From assembly GCA_015272325.1 (NCBI GenBank), contig JACYLU010000002.1:248001-312000 (forward strand): a stretch of 64,000 nt of DNA. The letters are read 5' to 3'. Below the pieces are notes generated by a model. It ran no database searches and was not told the DNA's origin. It saw nothing but the letters and a program-made list of their open reading frames with translations. The translations under genes and the position numbers were made by a program. This DNA comes from Synechococcales cyanobacterium C42_A2020_086 (GTDB lineage Bacteria; Cyanobacteriota; Cyanobacteriia; Elainellales; Elainellaceae). Each line of letters opens with the position of its first letter. Position 1 is the stretch's first letter. Of the stretch, positions 9,600-17,837 are shown piece after piece.

Positions 9600-9827
9600 C
9601 TAACTAAAAGAATTAGTCTGAGTCAAAACGTAAGAAAAGTTATTTCGGGAGTGAGGATATACTTCAGTTCTTACGTTAGTTTCGCTTAACTCATCAATGC
9701 AGTCAAGGATACCAATGGGCAGAAATTGTGGTTTCAACCAATCAATCTCCCATAGGACAGATAGGAACTTTTCTATAGCTACAATGCGTTCGCCACCAAC
9801 CGGAACGAGAGGATAGCCTGCTGTCAT
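9600..9827 (-). CDS. Doubtful 75-residue hypothetical
   Basis: An ATG-started frame of 75 codons between the 199-residue gene and DUF2997. Composition is weakly protein-like (GYPLVPVGGERIVAIEKFL), but no family is recognised and the ribosome site is poor. It could be a gene remnant or chance. It is listed because the surrounding 400 bp holds nothing better. Confidence 0.22.
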   Translation of the reverse strand: MTAGYPLVPVGGERIVAIEKFLSVLWEIDWLKPQFLPIGILDCIDELSETNVRTEVYPHSRNNFSYVLTQTNSFS

Positions 9828-9854
9828 GCGGCGGCTAGTCGTTCTAGGCAGAGG

Positions 9855-10454
9855 CTACTCATCGGCATCCACTGCTTCCGGCATTGGCGCTTCGGGTATC
9901 AAAGACAGTTCGCCTTCGTCATCGGGGGTGTAGACGGTTTGCACCACAAATGGCAGATGAGCACCCCGCAGCCCCCGGCGAATCCGCTCTGGAGTTTCAG
10001 GAAACAGAACAAACAGGGGATAAGGTGTATCCGAGCCTTCCGTCAGCAGGTGCTGATATCGTTTGGGCATTAACCACTCATAGCCTTGACTGAGCCAAAC
10101 TTGAGTCTGCCGCCACCGCCCCAGCAAATGTGAAAAATCTTCTTGCGGTCGATGAATCAATACAAACAGCTCGACGCCAGTCTGAATCTTCCATTCGGGA
10201 TCGCACATGAGAATGGCTAAATCCGCCGGTAACCGAATCACTTCACCGGGGGCAGCCGCTACCCCCGCTACTGAAGACACCGAGTTACGCAACCGAATGA
10301 GCGGCAGAGGCAGAGTAATCACGCTTTCCTGAGGACGCCGCATACTCGGAATCATTTCCAGATAAGGGCGGTGCTGTTTCAGCAGGGCGATAGCACCTCG
10401 ATAGTCGCTACACTCCGCGAGGACTTCTTCATAGTGCACCTGTTTTACAGTCAT
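9855..10454 (-). CDS. Conserved hypothetical cyanobacterial protein
   Basis: 199-residue soluble protein with no recognised domain. An N-terminal helical segment (YEEVLAECSDYRGAIALLKQHRPYLE) is followed by mixed alpha/beta sequence and an acidic C-terminus ending in EAVDADE. No signal peptide or membrane segment. The ATG has AGG 6 nt upstream, and codon use resembles its neighbours, so it is a real gene. It lies downstream of the pil operon on the same strand but separated by about 200 bp; no functional link is implied. Confidence 0.6.
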   Translation of the reverse strand: MTVKQVHYEEVLAECSDYRGAIALLKQHRPYLEMIPSMRRPQESVITLPLPLIRLRNSVSSVAGVAAAPGEVIRLPADLAILMCDPEWKIQTGVELFVLIHRPQEDFSHLLGRWRQTQVWLSQGYEWLMPKRYQHLLTEGSDTPYPLFVLFPETPERIRRGLRGAHLPFVVQTVYTPDDEGELSLIPEAPMPEAVDADE

Positions 10455-10666
10455 ATAAACCTATGATTTAACGGAGTCCCAAGGGTTCAGCAATGGCAAG
10501 GACAGCAGACACTAGAAATAACTGTACTGGTCTCGAGTGTAGCGATGGCGGGCTGGCAGTCGCAAATCCACCGCTCTTTTGCCAAAGATACCTTTGATAC
10601 AGATGATATGGGGCTGATATTAGGGTGACCTGTAGGGTGACCTGTCACCGAATTCTTGCCCAATCG

Positions 10667-11899
10667 CTACTTGATCGCATCCATAATGCCGAAGATGGGC
10701 AAATACATGGCGACTAGAATGGAACCCACCATGCCACCCAACACCACAATCATGATCGGCTCCAGAATGCTTGTTAGGGCTTTGACGGCCTGCTCCACTT
10801 CGTCTTCGTAGAAATCGGCTACCTTCATCAGCATCGTGTCGATTTCACCTGTCTCTTCGCCGATGCTAATCATCTGAATCGCCATCACCGGGAATACTTG
10901 CTCGCGCTGCAACGCCAGACTGATCATGCCGCCGGTCTGCACTTCTCGTCGAGCTTCATCGACGGCATTGGCAATGACCTGATTTCCGGCCGTGTCGCGC
11001 ACAATTTCTAGCGCCGTTAGGATCGGCACACCCGAGCGAGACAGCGCCCCAAAGGTACGGCAAAAACGAGCAGTCGCCGTTTTCTGGATCAGATCGCCGA
11101 ATAGCGGCATTTTTAGAAAGAAGCGATCCATCGTTACTCGCCCCACCTTAGTTTTGTAGTATTGCCGGTAGGCAAAACCCAGTATCATCAGTGCTGCTAC
11201 CAGAATCAGTACATAGGGGCTGCGCAGAAAATTGCTGATGCCAATCATGAAGGCCGTGAAGGCAGGCAGTTCGGCATTTAGTTCTTCAAAGATATTGGCG
11301 AAAATCGGCAGTAGAAAGATACACATCCCCAGGAAGATCAGCACCGCAATGATGCCTACCGCCACTGGATAGGTCATAGCAGATTTGATCTGGTTTTGCA
11401 GCCGCGCTACATCCTCTAGCAGCTTTGCGAGGCGGTTCATCACTTCATCGAGCACGCCCCCTACTTCGCCCGCCTGCACCATGCTGACATACAGCCCATC
11501 AAAGCATTGGGGGTGTTTTCGCATGGCGTCAGACAGGTTAGTGCCCTGCTGCACATCGCCACTAATTTCCTGTAGGGCCTTTTTCAGCTTCGGATTAGGG
11601 CACTGGTCGGATAGCACCCCCAGCCCCCGCACCATGGCAACTCCGGCATTGATCAGCACCGCAAACTGGCGCGAGAAGACCGCCTTATCTTTCACGGTGA
11701 CGCTGGTAAGAGCGGTTTTCAGATCTTTCAGATCGAGAGAGTTGAGTTTCTCGAATAGACCTTGGTCTTCAGTCAGTTCCTGCACAAACAGCCCGCGTTC
11801 CCTGAGCGCCGTTCGGGCTTCGATGGGCGAGTTGGCGGTGATTTTTTCTCGTCGGGGGTTTCCTTTGGAGTCTCGGGCACGAACAACGTAGGTAGGCAT
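10667..11899 (-). CDS. pilC: Type IV pilus inner-membrane platform protein PilC
   Basis: Polytopic platform of the type IV pilus machine (GspF family), 410 residues. It has two repeats of the T2SSF domain, FSRQFAVLINAGV and FCRTFGALSRSGVPILTAL, and three membrane segments (about residues 175-205, 225-250, 380-405). It couples the cytoplasmic ATPases PilB and PilT to pilin polymerisation. The start MPTYVVRARD at 11899 is preferred because GGTGA lies 6 nt upstream; an upstream TTG is in frame. It is the last gene of pilB-pilT-pilC. Full length, no defects. Confidence 0.95.
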   Translation of the reverse strand: MPTYVVRARDSKGNPRREKITANSPIEARTALRERGLFVQELTEDQGLFEKLNSLDLKDLKTALTSVTVKDKAVFSRQFAVLINAGVAMVRGLGVLSDQCPNPKLKKALQEISGDVQQGTNLSDAMRKHPQCFDGLYVSMVQAGEVGGVLDEVMNRLAKLLEDVARLQNQIKSAMTYPVAVGIIAVLIFLGMCIFLLPIFANIFEELNAELPAFTAFMIGISNFLRSPYVLILVAALMILGFAYRQYYKTKVGRVTMDRFFLKMPLFGDLIQKTATARFCRTFGALSRSGVPILTALEIVRDTAGNQVIANAVDEARREVQTGGMISLALQREQVFPVMAIQMISIGEETGEIDTMLMKVADFYEDEVEQAVKALTSILEPIMIVVLGGMVGSILVAMYLPIFGIMDAIK

Positions 11900-12084
11900 A
11901 GCATTCACCGATGGCAATGACGAAGGAGGGGGCGATGCGTTCGATGGGTTCAGCTTGATTCGGTTTGGCGTTTTCCCCTAAACCGATTTAGAAAAATTAT
12001 TTCATGACCAAAAATTTTATGGGGAAATGGCAGATTTGGATTGGGGTTTGAATTTGCTAAGCTGTACCACCAGTCCAGCGGCAA

Positions 12085-13200
12085 TCATCGTACTGCCGCC
12101 GCTCCAGCTTTCGCATTCGGAACAGGTGATCCGCCAATCAAGCGCTGCAACTCATCTGGGCGAGAGGTTTTCGACATCGCTGCTTCAAAGGAAATCGTGC
12201 CGGCTTTGTAGAGATCGGCGAGCACCTTCTCTAGGGTCTGCATACCCAGCTTGGCTCCGGTTTGAATTGCAGAATAAATTTGGGACGTCTTGCCTTCTCG
12301 AATCAGGTTGGCGATGGCCGGAGTCACCACCATAATTTCCTGAGCCATCACCCGTCCGAACTCATTGGGCTTCGGGTTCTTCTTGGGAACCAAAGTTTGG
12401 CTAAATACGGCGACGAGCGAGTTTGAGAGCTGCACGCGCACCTGCTGCTGCTTTTCGGAGGGAAACACGTCGATGATCCGGTCTACAGTTTGCGCCGCCG
12501 AGCTAGTGTGCAGCGTTCCCATAACCAAGTGCCCGGTTTCAGCTGCCGAGATTGCCAGCGAAATCGTCTCCAGATCGCGCATTTCTCCCACCAAAATGAT
12601 GTCGGGGTCTTCCCGCAAGGCAGCTCGCAGAGCGTTGGCAAAGCTCTTGGTGTCTTCTCCGAGTTGCCGCTGGTGGATCACACTCTTGATCGGTTCGTAG
12701 ACGAATTCGATTGGGTCTTCGACCGTTAGGATATGCTCGGCTCGCGTCCGGTTGATCAGATCGATCATGGCAGCCAAGGTGGTCGTTTTCCCGGAGCCAG
12801 TGGGTCCAGTCACCAGAATCAGCCCTCTGGGCTTCTCGGACATTTCTCGCACCACTTCTGGTAGACCGAGCTTCTCGAAACTGGGAATTTTCGAGCTAAG
12901 TGCCCGCAAACAGGCTGCAAAGGTGCCCCGCTCTTTGTAAACATTGACCCGGAACCGAGCCAGCCCTTTAACGCCATAGGAGCAATCCAACTCCCAGTTT
13001 TGCTCCAGATTCTTACGCTGGGTGTTATTCAACATGCTGAAGATCAGACGCTGACATTGCTCTGCAGTTAGCGGCTCATCGCCAATCGGGGTGAGATGGC
13101 CGCTAATCCGAAAGTAGGGAGGCAAACCGGCGGAGAGGTGTAAATCTGAGCCACCCATCTCGATTAGCTGCTCCATCAAATCTTCGATCATTAATTCCAT
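12085..13200 (-). CDS. pilT: Type IV pilus retraction ATPase PilT
   Basis: Hexameric secretion ATPase that powers pilus retraction, twitching motility and DNA uptake; 371 residues, the usual PilT length. An N-terminal PAS-like domain starts MELMIEDLMEQLIEMGGSDLHLS. The Walker A box GPTGSGKTTT, the Asp box (EDPIEFVYEP), the Walker B box (IILVGEMRD) and the His box (GHLVMGTLHT) are all present, as is the PilT motif AIRE-like NLIREGK. A textbook AAGGAGA lies 7 nt before the ATG. It lies between pilB and pilC. Confidence 0.97.
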   Translation of the reverse strand: MELMIEDLMEQLIEMGGSDLHLSAGLPPYFRISGHLTPIGDEPLTAEQCQRLIFSMLNNTQRKNLEQNWELDCSYGVKGLARFRVNVYKERGTFAACLRALSSKIPSFEKLGLPEVVREMSEKPRGLILVTGPTGSGKTTTLAAMIDLINRTRAEHILTVEDPIEFVYEPIKSVIHQRQLGEDTKSFANALRAALREDPDIILVGEMRDLETISLAISAAETGHLVMGTLHTSSAAQTVDRIIDVFPSEKQQQVRVQLSNSLVAVFSQTLVPKKNPKPNEFGRVMAQEIMVVTPAIANLIREGKTSQIYSAIQTGAKLGMQTLEKVLADLYKAGTISFEAAMSKTSRPDELQRLIGGSPVPNAKAGAAAVR

Positions 13201-13255
13201 GCCGATTTCTCCTTAGTAATGCAGGGGGTCTAGAGGGGATTGAGTCAGGACAGGA

Positions 13256-15262
13256 CTAATCTTGGAACCGCGGTGTGGTGCAGTAGGGGCAATCGAGCCA
13301 TTCTTGCTTCAGTTCAGCTCCGCAGCCGCGACAGGTGAGCGAAGTCTTGCGCTTAGCCTTCAGCTCTGCTTCCAGCCCGCTGTCGGTAAAGGTGACACGC
13401 TCGACTTCTTCCAGCGTGGTCGCGCCTTGCCGCACCAAATTCAAACTGTAGGCCAGCAAGGTCTTCATGCCTTCATCAACGGCAGCTTCTTTGATCCGCT
13501 CGGTGGGTGCTCCCTCGGTGATCAAAGTTTGAATCCGCTCGGTGACGCGCATCACTTCGTAGACCCCGCAGCGGCCCTTGTAGCCCGAGCCTTTGCAGGT
13601 GGGGCAGAGGGTACCGTCTTCTTTGGCTTGATGCATTTCTTCAGTCGTCAGCACATTGGCGCGGTAGAAAGTAACTTCGGCTTCACGGGAGGCAGACAGC
13701 CCAAAGCGAGCCAACTCCTCGCTCGTTGGATTGTAGGGAATGCGGCAATCCGAACAGACGCGCCGCATCAGCCGCTGTGCCAAAACGCCGATCAGCGAAC
13801 TAGAGACCATAAAGGACTCAATACCCATTTCTTCCAAACGGGCGATGGCGCTCGCGGCATCGTTGGTATGCAGTGTGGTTAACACCAAGTGCCCGGTGAG
13901 AGCGGCTTCAATTGCGGTTTTGGCGGTTTCCTTGTCGCGTGTCTCACCCACCAGAATGACATCTGGATCTTGGCGCAGAAACGCTCGCAGAATCGAGGCA
14001 AAGTCCATGCCTTTTTCGCGAATCACCTGCACCTGAGTGAGGCCCGGCAGCGAGTATTCGATTGGGTCTTCGGCGGTGCTGATGTTGATGCCTGGATCGT
14101 TGCGCTCAGCCAGTGCCGAGTATAGCGTGGTCGTTTTACCCGAACCCGTAGGACCAGTCACCAGAATCAGACCAAACGGACGCGACACCATTTCCTTAAC
14201 GATGTGTAGCGTTTCCGGGTCGGTGATCAGCTTGTCTAGACCGAGCTGCGTGGCCGAGTTGTCGAGGATCCGCAGCACCACTTTCTCACCGTAGCGGCTC
14301 GGCAGCGTGTTGACCCGGAAGTCCACTTTGCGCCCATCAAACAGGCGACGAATCCGGCCATCCTGCGGCACCCGGCGTTCGGCAATGTCGAGATTTGCCA
14401 TGATTTTGAAGCGAGCCGTGACCGCCGGAATAATTTTCTTGGGGAGAGGATCTAACCCTGGTCGCAGTACGCCATCCTTCCGAAACCGAATGCGCAGGTG
14501 CTCTTCTTGCGGCTCAATGTGAATATCGGAAATGCCTTCCTGCAGAGCTTTCGCCAAAATTTTGTTTGCCAAGGTGATGATCGGTGCGGCGTCGGCATCT
14601 TCTAGTGCCGCGTCCAGGTTCACTTCGGCATCTTCGTCCGCTTCATCGAGGTCGAGGTAATCTAAGCTTTCAATGTCAGACTTGACGTCAACTTTGGATT
14701 GAAACTCTAGCTGCTTCTGGCGCTCGACCTGCTCATCGAGATACTGCGAAATCAAGCGCTGGTAGTCTTCAACCGTGATCACCATCCGCTGAAGAGTGAG
14801 TTTCTGCGGTCTGAGAATGCGGTTGAGATCGTCTTGAGCGGCGAGATCATCGGGATTGACCATCGCCACCAGCACAAAGGGCGGATCGCTCTCGTCGTTG
14901 CGGGAAAGCGGAATCAGCCGGTAGCGGCGGCAGATATCGACCGGAATCAGCGTCTCGATCAGCTGGCTCAACTGATTGGTATTGATTTGGTTGATCTCCG
15001 GATCAAGGGATTCGACGCCATAGAGAATTTTAAGTTCAAATAACTGTTGCTTCTTATACTGACGCAGCAGATCGGGAGGAAGCTGCTGCCCTGTGATCAT
15101 CGCCAAGACATCCGTCAGCGGTCGGCCGGTTTTGCGGCTTTCGATGAGGGCTTGCTGCATCTGCTCGTTGCTGACATATCCCGATTGAACTAGCTTATTG
15201 CTGAAGGGAGAAAAATTGTGCTGAACAATTAGAGCACGCCGCTGAGAGGAGGAATTAGCCAT
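13256..15262 (-). CDS. pilB: Type IV pilus assembly ATPase PilB
   Basis: Extension ATPase of the type IV pilus (GspE family), 668 residues. Order: two N-terminal regulatory domains (the first with QALIESRKTGRPLTDVL), an acidic linker, the Walker A box GPTGSGKTTTLY, the Asp box EDPIEYSLPG, the Walker B box VILVGETRD and the His box. A tetracysteine zinc site (CSDC...CPTCKGSGYKGRCG) follows. After the canonical end there is an additional C-terminal CxxC...CxxC zinc-ribbon tail (CRGCGAEL, CPYCTTP). Upstream gene of pilB-pilT-pilC; the ribosome site is weak. Confidence 0.96.
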   Translation of the reverse strand: MANSSSQRRALIVQHNFSPFSNKLVQSGYVSNEQMQQALIESRKTGRPLTDVLAMITGQQLPPDLLRQYKKQQLFELKILYGVESLDPEINQINTNQLSQLIETLIPVDICRRYRLIPLSRNDESDPPFVLVAMVNPDDLAAQDDLNRILRPQKLTLQRMVITVEDYQRLISQYLDEQVERQKQLEFQSKVDVKSDIESLDYLDLDEADEDAEVNLDAALEDADAAPIITLANKILAKALQEGISDIHIEPQEEHLRIRFRKDGVLRPGLDPLPKKIIPAVTARFKIMANLDIAERRVPQDGRIRRLFDGRKVDFRVNTLPSRYGEKVVLRILDNSATQLGLDKLITDPETLHIVKEMVSRPFGLILVTGPTGSGKTTTLYSALAERNDPGINISTAEDPIEYSLPGLTQVQVIREKGMDFASILRAFLRQDPDVILVGETRDKETAKTAIEAALTGHLVLTTLHTNDAASAIARLEEMGIESFMVSSSLIGVLAQRLMRRVCSDCRIPYNPTSEELARFGLSASREAEVTFYRANVLTTEEMHQAKEDGTLCPTCKGSGYKGRCGVYEVMRVTERIQTLITEGAPTERIKEAAVDEGMKTLLAYSLNLVRQGATTLEEVERVTFTDSGLEAELKAKRKTSLTCRGCGAELKQEWLDCPYCTTPRFQD

Positions 15263-15900
15263 AGCTGATGCAGAGAGGTTTCCTTACAAAGTACAGTGTT
15301 CCCAAAATCCCCCGCAGCCCTTACCGACCGGCGCTGAAATTCAGCAGCGAGGGTTCAGCAAACAAGCAGGTCCAAATCTGAAACCGAGATGATCATCGGG
15401 CAGATCTCAGATCCATCTCAGGCAATTTAGACACCGTTGAACAATCAGAACGGCAGAGATGTCGTTATCTCCTATGGGGACAGCATGACGGGCTGATCCA
15501 ATCAGTCAGAAGGGGCAGAAGATCTATGGGGTAGTATGTCCTGAAATACAGGCCATACGCTCGTGCAGCCGGAACGGATGATCAAAGGGAGAGCAGAAAA
15601 CAAGCTCAATGCGTCTTGGAAAACACATACGTTACTTTGTCAGGAATTTAGATTGACTCAATTGAAACTGACTCAACTGATTGTCCTAGCCGAGGGAAGA
15701 TTCTGGGAAGACACTCTTTGCACGCAAATCGCAATGCTCCGTACTGCCGCCCTATGCTGGCTGCTCTATGCTGATAGTACGCCAGTTTACAGCTGTCCTC
15801 TACTGTAGTCGAATTTTAAAGGGCTTTCTGAAAGCAATGCTGCTAAGCAGGCAGAATTCGCGAGATTAATTCGCTATTCTAAGGTGTAGCTTCAACCCTG
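15263..15900. other. Gene-free stretch upstream of pilB
   Basis: About 640 bp between divergent pilB and the 209-residue hypothetical gene. A plus-strand frame at 15563-15808 has no family resemblance. The region should hold the pil operon promoter, but no strong -35/-10 pair was identified. Confidence 0.5.
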
Positions 15901-16530
15901 ATGTCTCATCACCAATGTGCAGCTATGCTTTCACAAATTGTGCGCCCGATGGTTCGCACCCAAATTCGGCTTTTAGCCAACAGCCAAGCAACTCGCTCAA
16001 CGTTAATCACCACCATTGCCCAATGGCTGGGGTTTCTCGGCGTGCGGGCCAAGGTGACGCAGCTCGAAACCCAGTCTGACCAGATCCAGGTTTCCTTGAC
16101 GGTAGGCAAGCCCGACGCTTGCGATGATTGCGACTGGGAGCAGATCATCAAAAACCTGGACCGCTCGCAGGCTAGTTCTGATACCGCGCAGCTCCAAGAT
16201 ACTGCCCTAAGTCCACAGCAGGAACGCAAATTGCAGCGGTTGTTAGCCTACATTATTCAGGTTGGTGACCCGAACTGCCCCACCGACTGGGACTCGCTGT
16301 ACCCACAATTGCAGCTCCTAGGGTTTGAAGAGAGTTTACTGCTTGGGATTCGAGCGGCGTTGAAGGTCCCTCAATCTCTCGATCTGTTGATGGAAGATTT
16401 GGATCCCGATGTGGCGGCGATCGCGCTGTCGAAAGCAGTCGGTATTGCCTTGCTCGACCGGCAGGTGAACCCGCAGGAAGATAAGGCATTGGCCGCCTTG
16501 TTAGAAGTGATGAAGCAGCCTACGGGCTGA
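15901..16530 (+). CDS. Conserved hypothetical cyanobacterial protein
   Basis: 209-residue soluble protein, no recognised family. An N-terminal amphipathic half contains an acidic Cys pair (DACDDCDWEQ), and the C-terminal half is rich in helices (LSPQQERKLQRLLAYIIQVGD, VAAIALSKAVGIALLDRQVNPQEDKAL), somewhat like TerB/calcium-independent helical bundles. An alternative ATG eight codons in (MLSQIVRPMV) is possible. Upstream of pilB on the opposite strand and convergent with the serine hydrolase. A HIP1 octamer lies inside it at 16417. Function is unknown. Confidence 0.55.
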   Translation: MSHHQCAAMLSQIVRPMVRTQIRLLANSQATRSTLITTIAQWLGFLGVRAKVTQLETQSDQIQVSLTVGKPDACDDCDWEQIIKNLDRSQASSDTAQLQDTALSPQQERKLQRLLAYIIQVGDPNCPTDWDSLYPQLQLLGFEESLLLGIRAALKVPQSLDLLMEDLDPDVAAIALSKAVGIALLDRQVNPQEDKALAALLEVMKQPTG

Positions 16531-16573
16531 GGGTCGGCGTGTCGAGCAGGGTGGATGCTGATTCGAATGCGGA

Positions 16574-17707
16574 CTAGGGCTGCAAACTAGCCAGCACACT
16601 GCTATAGAGCGACAGGCGCATCGCGTTTAAGGGGACCGTATCGTTCCAGGTTGCAGAAACGCAGTAGGTCTTGCCGCTAGGTGCCGCTAGCCACGTCGTT
16701 AGGTTGAGGACGCCCGGTTCCGAGCCATCCTTGTAAGCTACATGAGACCAAGCCTGCCGATCCGCCAATCCTGGAGGCGGCTGAATTCCCATCAAAGGCA
16801 AATCTGCCACCTGTGCCATGAGCTGACAAAGCTCTCGGGGCGTGAAAAACCATTCCACATCGAGGGCAAGCACTTGTTCGGAAGAGAAGCTGAGTTCGCT
16901 GGGCAGGGGCAGTGCCGCGAGTTCTGCCAGAATTTGCCGCTTCTGGTTCGCATCAGCTGCTCGATAGCGCTGCAAGACTGCCTGATTCTCAGGGGCTTTG
17001 AGAACAAACGCCTCACGGGTTGTCAGGAATGGACGGTTGTAGGGCGATGAATCTGGTAATTGCGCTTCTACTGCCTCTCGTCCAACGATGTGGATCAACG
17101 CATCGGTGGCGGTGTTGTCGCTTTGGGAGATCATCAGGCTAGCTAGGGTTTGCAGCGTCAGCAGTGCGCCATCAAACCAGGTGTGCAGGAAGCCGCTGGG
17201 CAGGCTTTTCCACTCAGGCTGCAGAGCAACCACATCACTCCAGAAGCGCTGACCTGCTTCGATCTGCTGCCGCAAGGCTGCCAGAACCACTAGCTTGAAG
17301 GTAGATCCTACTGCCAACGGCTGATCAGCATTGAGGGCGACTAATTCAGAGGAGCCTTCCAGTACCAGCAAATTTACCTGACCGGGAAACTGCTGTAGCT
17401 CCTGAATCACGTCATCGAAGGAGACGAACGGGCGCTGGGGTAACTCAAAAAACAAGCCCACAATTTGCCCGTTGGCATCGAGGGCAATATGCGTCGGCAC
17501 GGTACCCAGCTCGAACTGCACCTGATAGCGATTGAGCTTGCGTTGGATGCCGCTGTAAGCACCTAAAGAGACTTTCAGCTCGTTAATAATGTTCTCGACC
17601 TGCCCTAGGGGAACCTCTTCAAGGAAAGAAGGTGCGAACCAGTCGGCAGACAGGGGTGTGGTGAAGAGGCGTTCGAGGGCAGCTTCGGGAGAGAGGGATT
17701 GCGCCAT
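16574..17707 (-). CDS. Class A beta-lactamase-like serine hydrolase
   Basis: About 377 residues with the penicillin-recognising serine-hydrolase fold. SxxK is at residues 135-138 (STFK), SDN at 196-198 (SQSDNTATDALI), and a KDG segment (HVAYKDGSEPG) sits where class A enzymes have KTG. An N-terminal domain of about 110 residues precedes the hydrolase, resembling the small NTF2-like domain attached to cyanobacterial relatives. No signal peptide is seen from the MAQSL start; the upstream extension (to 17803) is repetitive, low-complexity DNA and is unlikely to be coding. Hydrolysis of a beta-lactam or peptidoglycan-like substrate is uncertain. Same strand as the upstream pentapeptide gene. Confidence 0.8.
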   Translation of the reverse strand: MAQSLSPEAALERLFTTPLSADWFAPSFLEEVPLGQVENIINELKVSLGAYSGIQRKLNRYQVQFELGTVPTHIALDANGQIVGLFFELPQRPFVSFDDVIQELQQFPGQVNLLVLEGSSELVALNADQPLAVGSTFKLVVLAALRQQIEAGQRFWSDVVALQPEWKSLPSGFLHTWFDGALLTLQTLASLMISQSDNTATDALIHIVGREAVEAQLPDSSPYNRPFLTTREAFVLKAPENQAVLQRYRAADANQKRQILAELAALPLPSELSFSSEQVLALDVEWFFTPRELCQLMAQVADLPLMGIQPPPGLADRQAWSHVAYKDGSEPGVLNLTTWLAAPSGKTYCVSATWNDTVPLNAMRLSLYSSVLASLQP

Positions 17708-17837
17708 CAGAATAGGAGTAGGAGTAAGGAGTAGGGGGTAAGGGTAGAGTTGAGGCAAGGAAAAACAGACTGAATCATGAATTACGCCGCTTGTTGAAAG
17801 CAATCAGGTTATTTGCAGCAAAAGCTACTTGAAAAAG

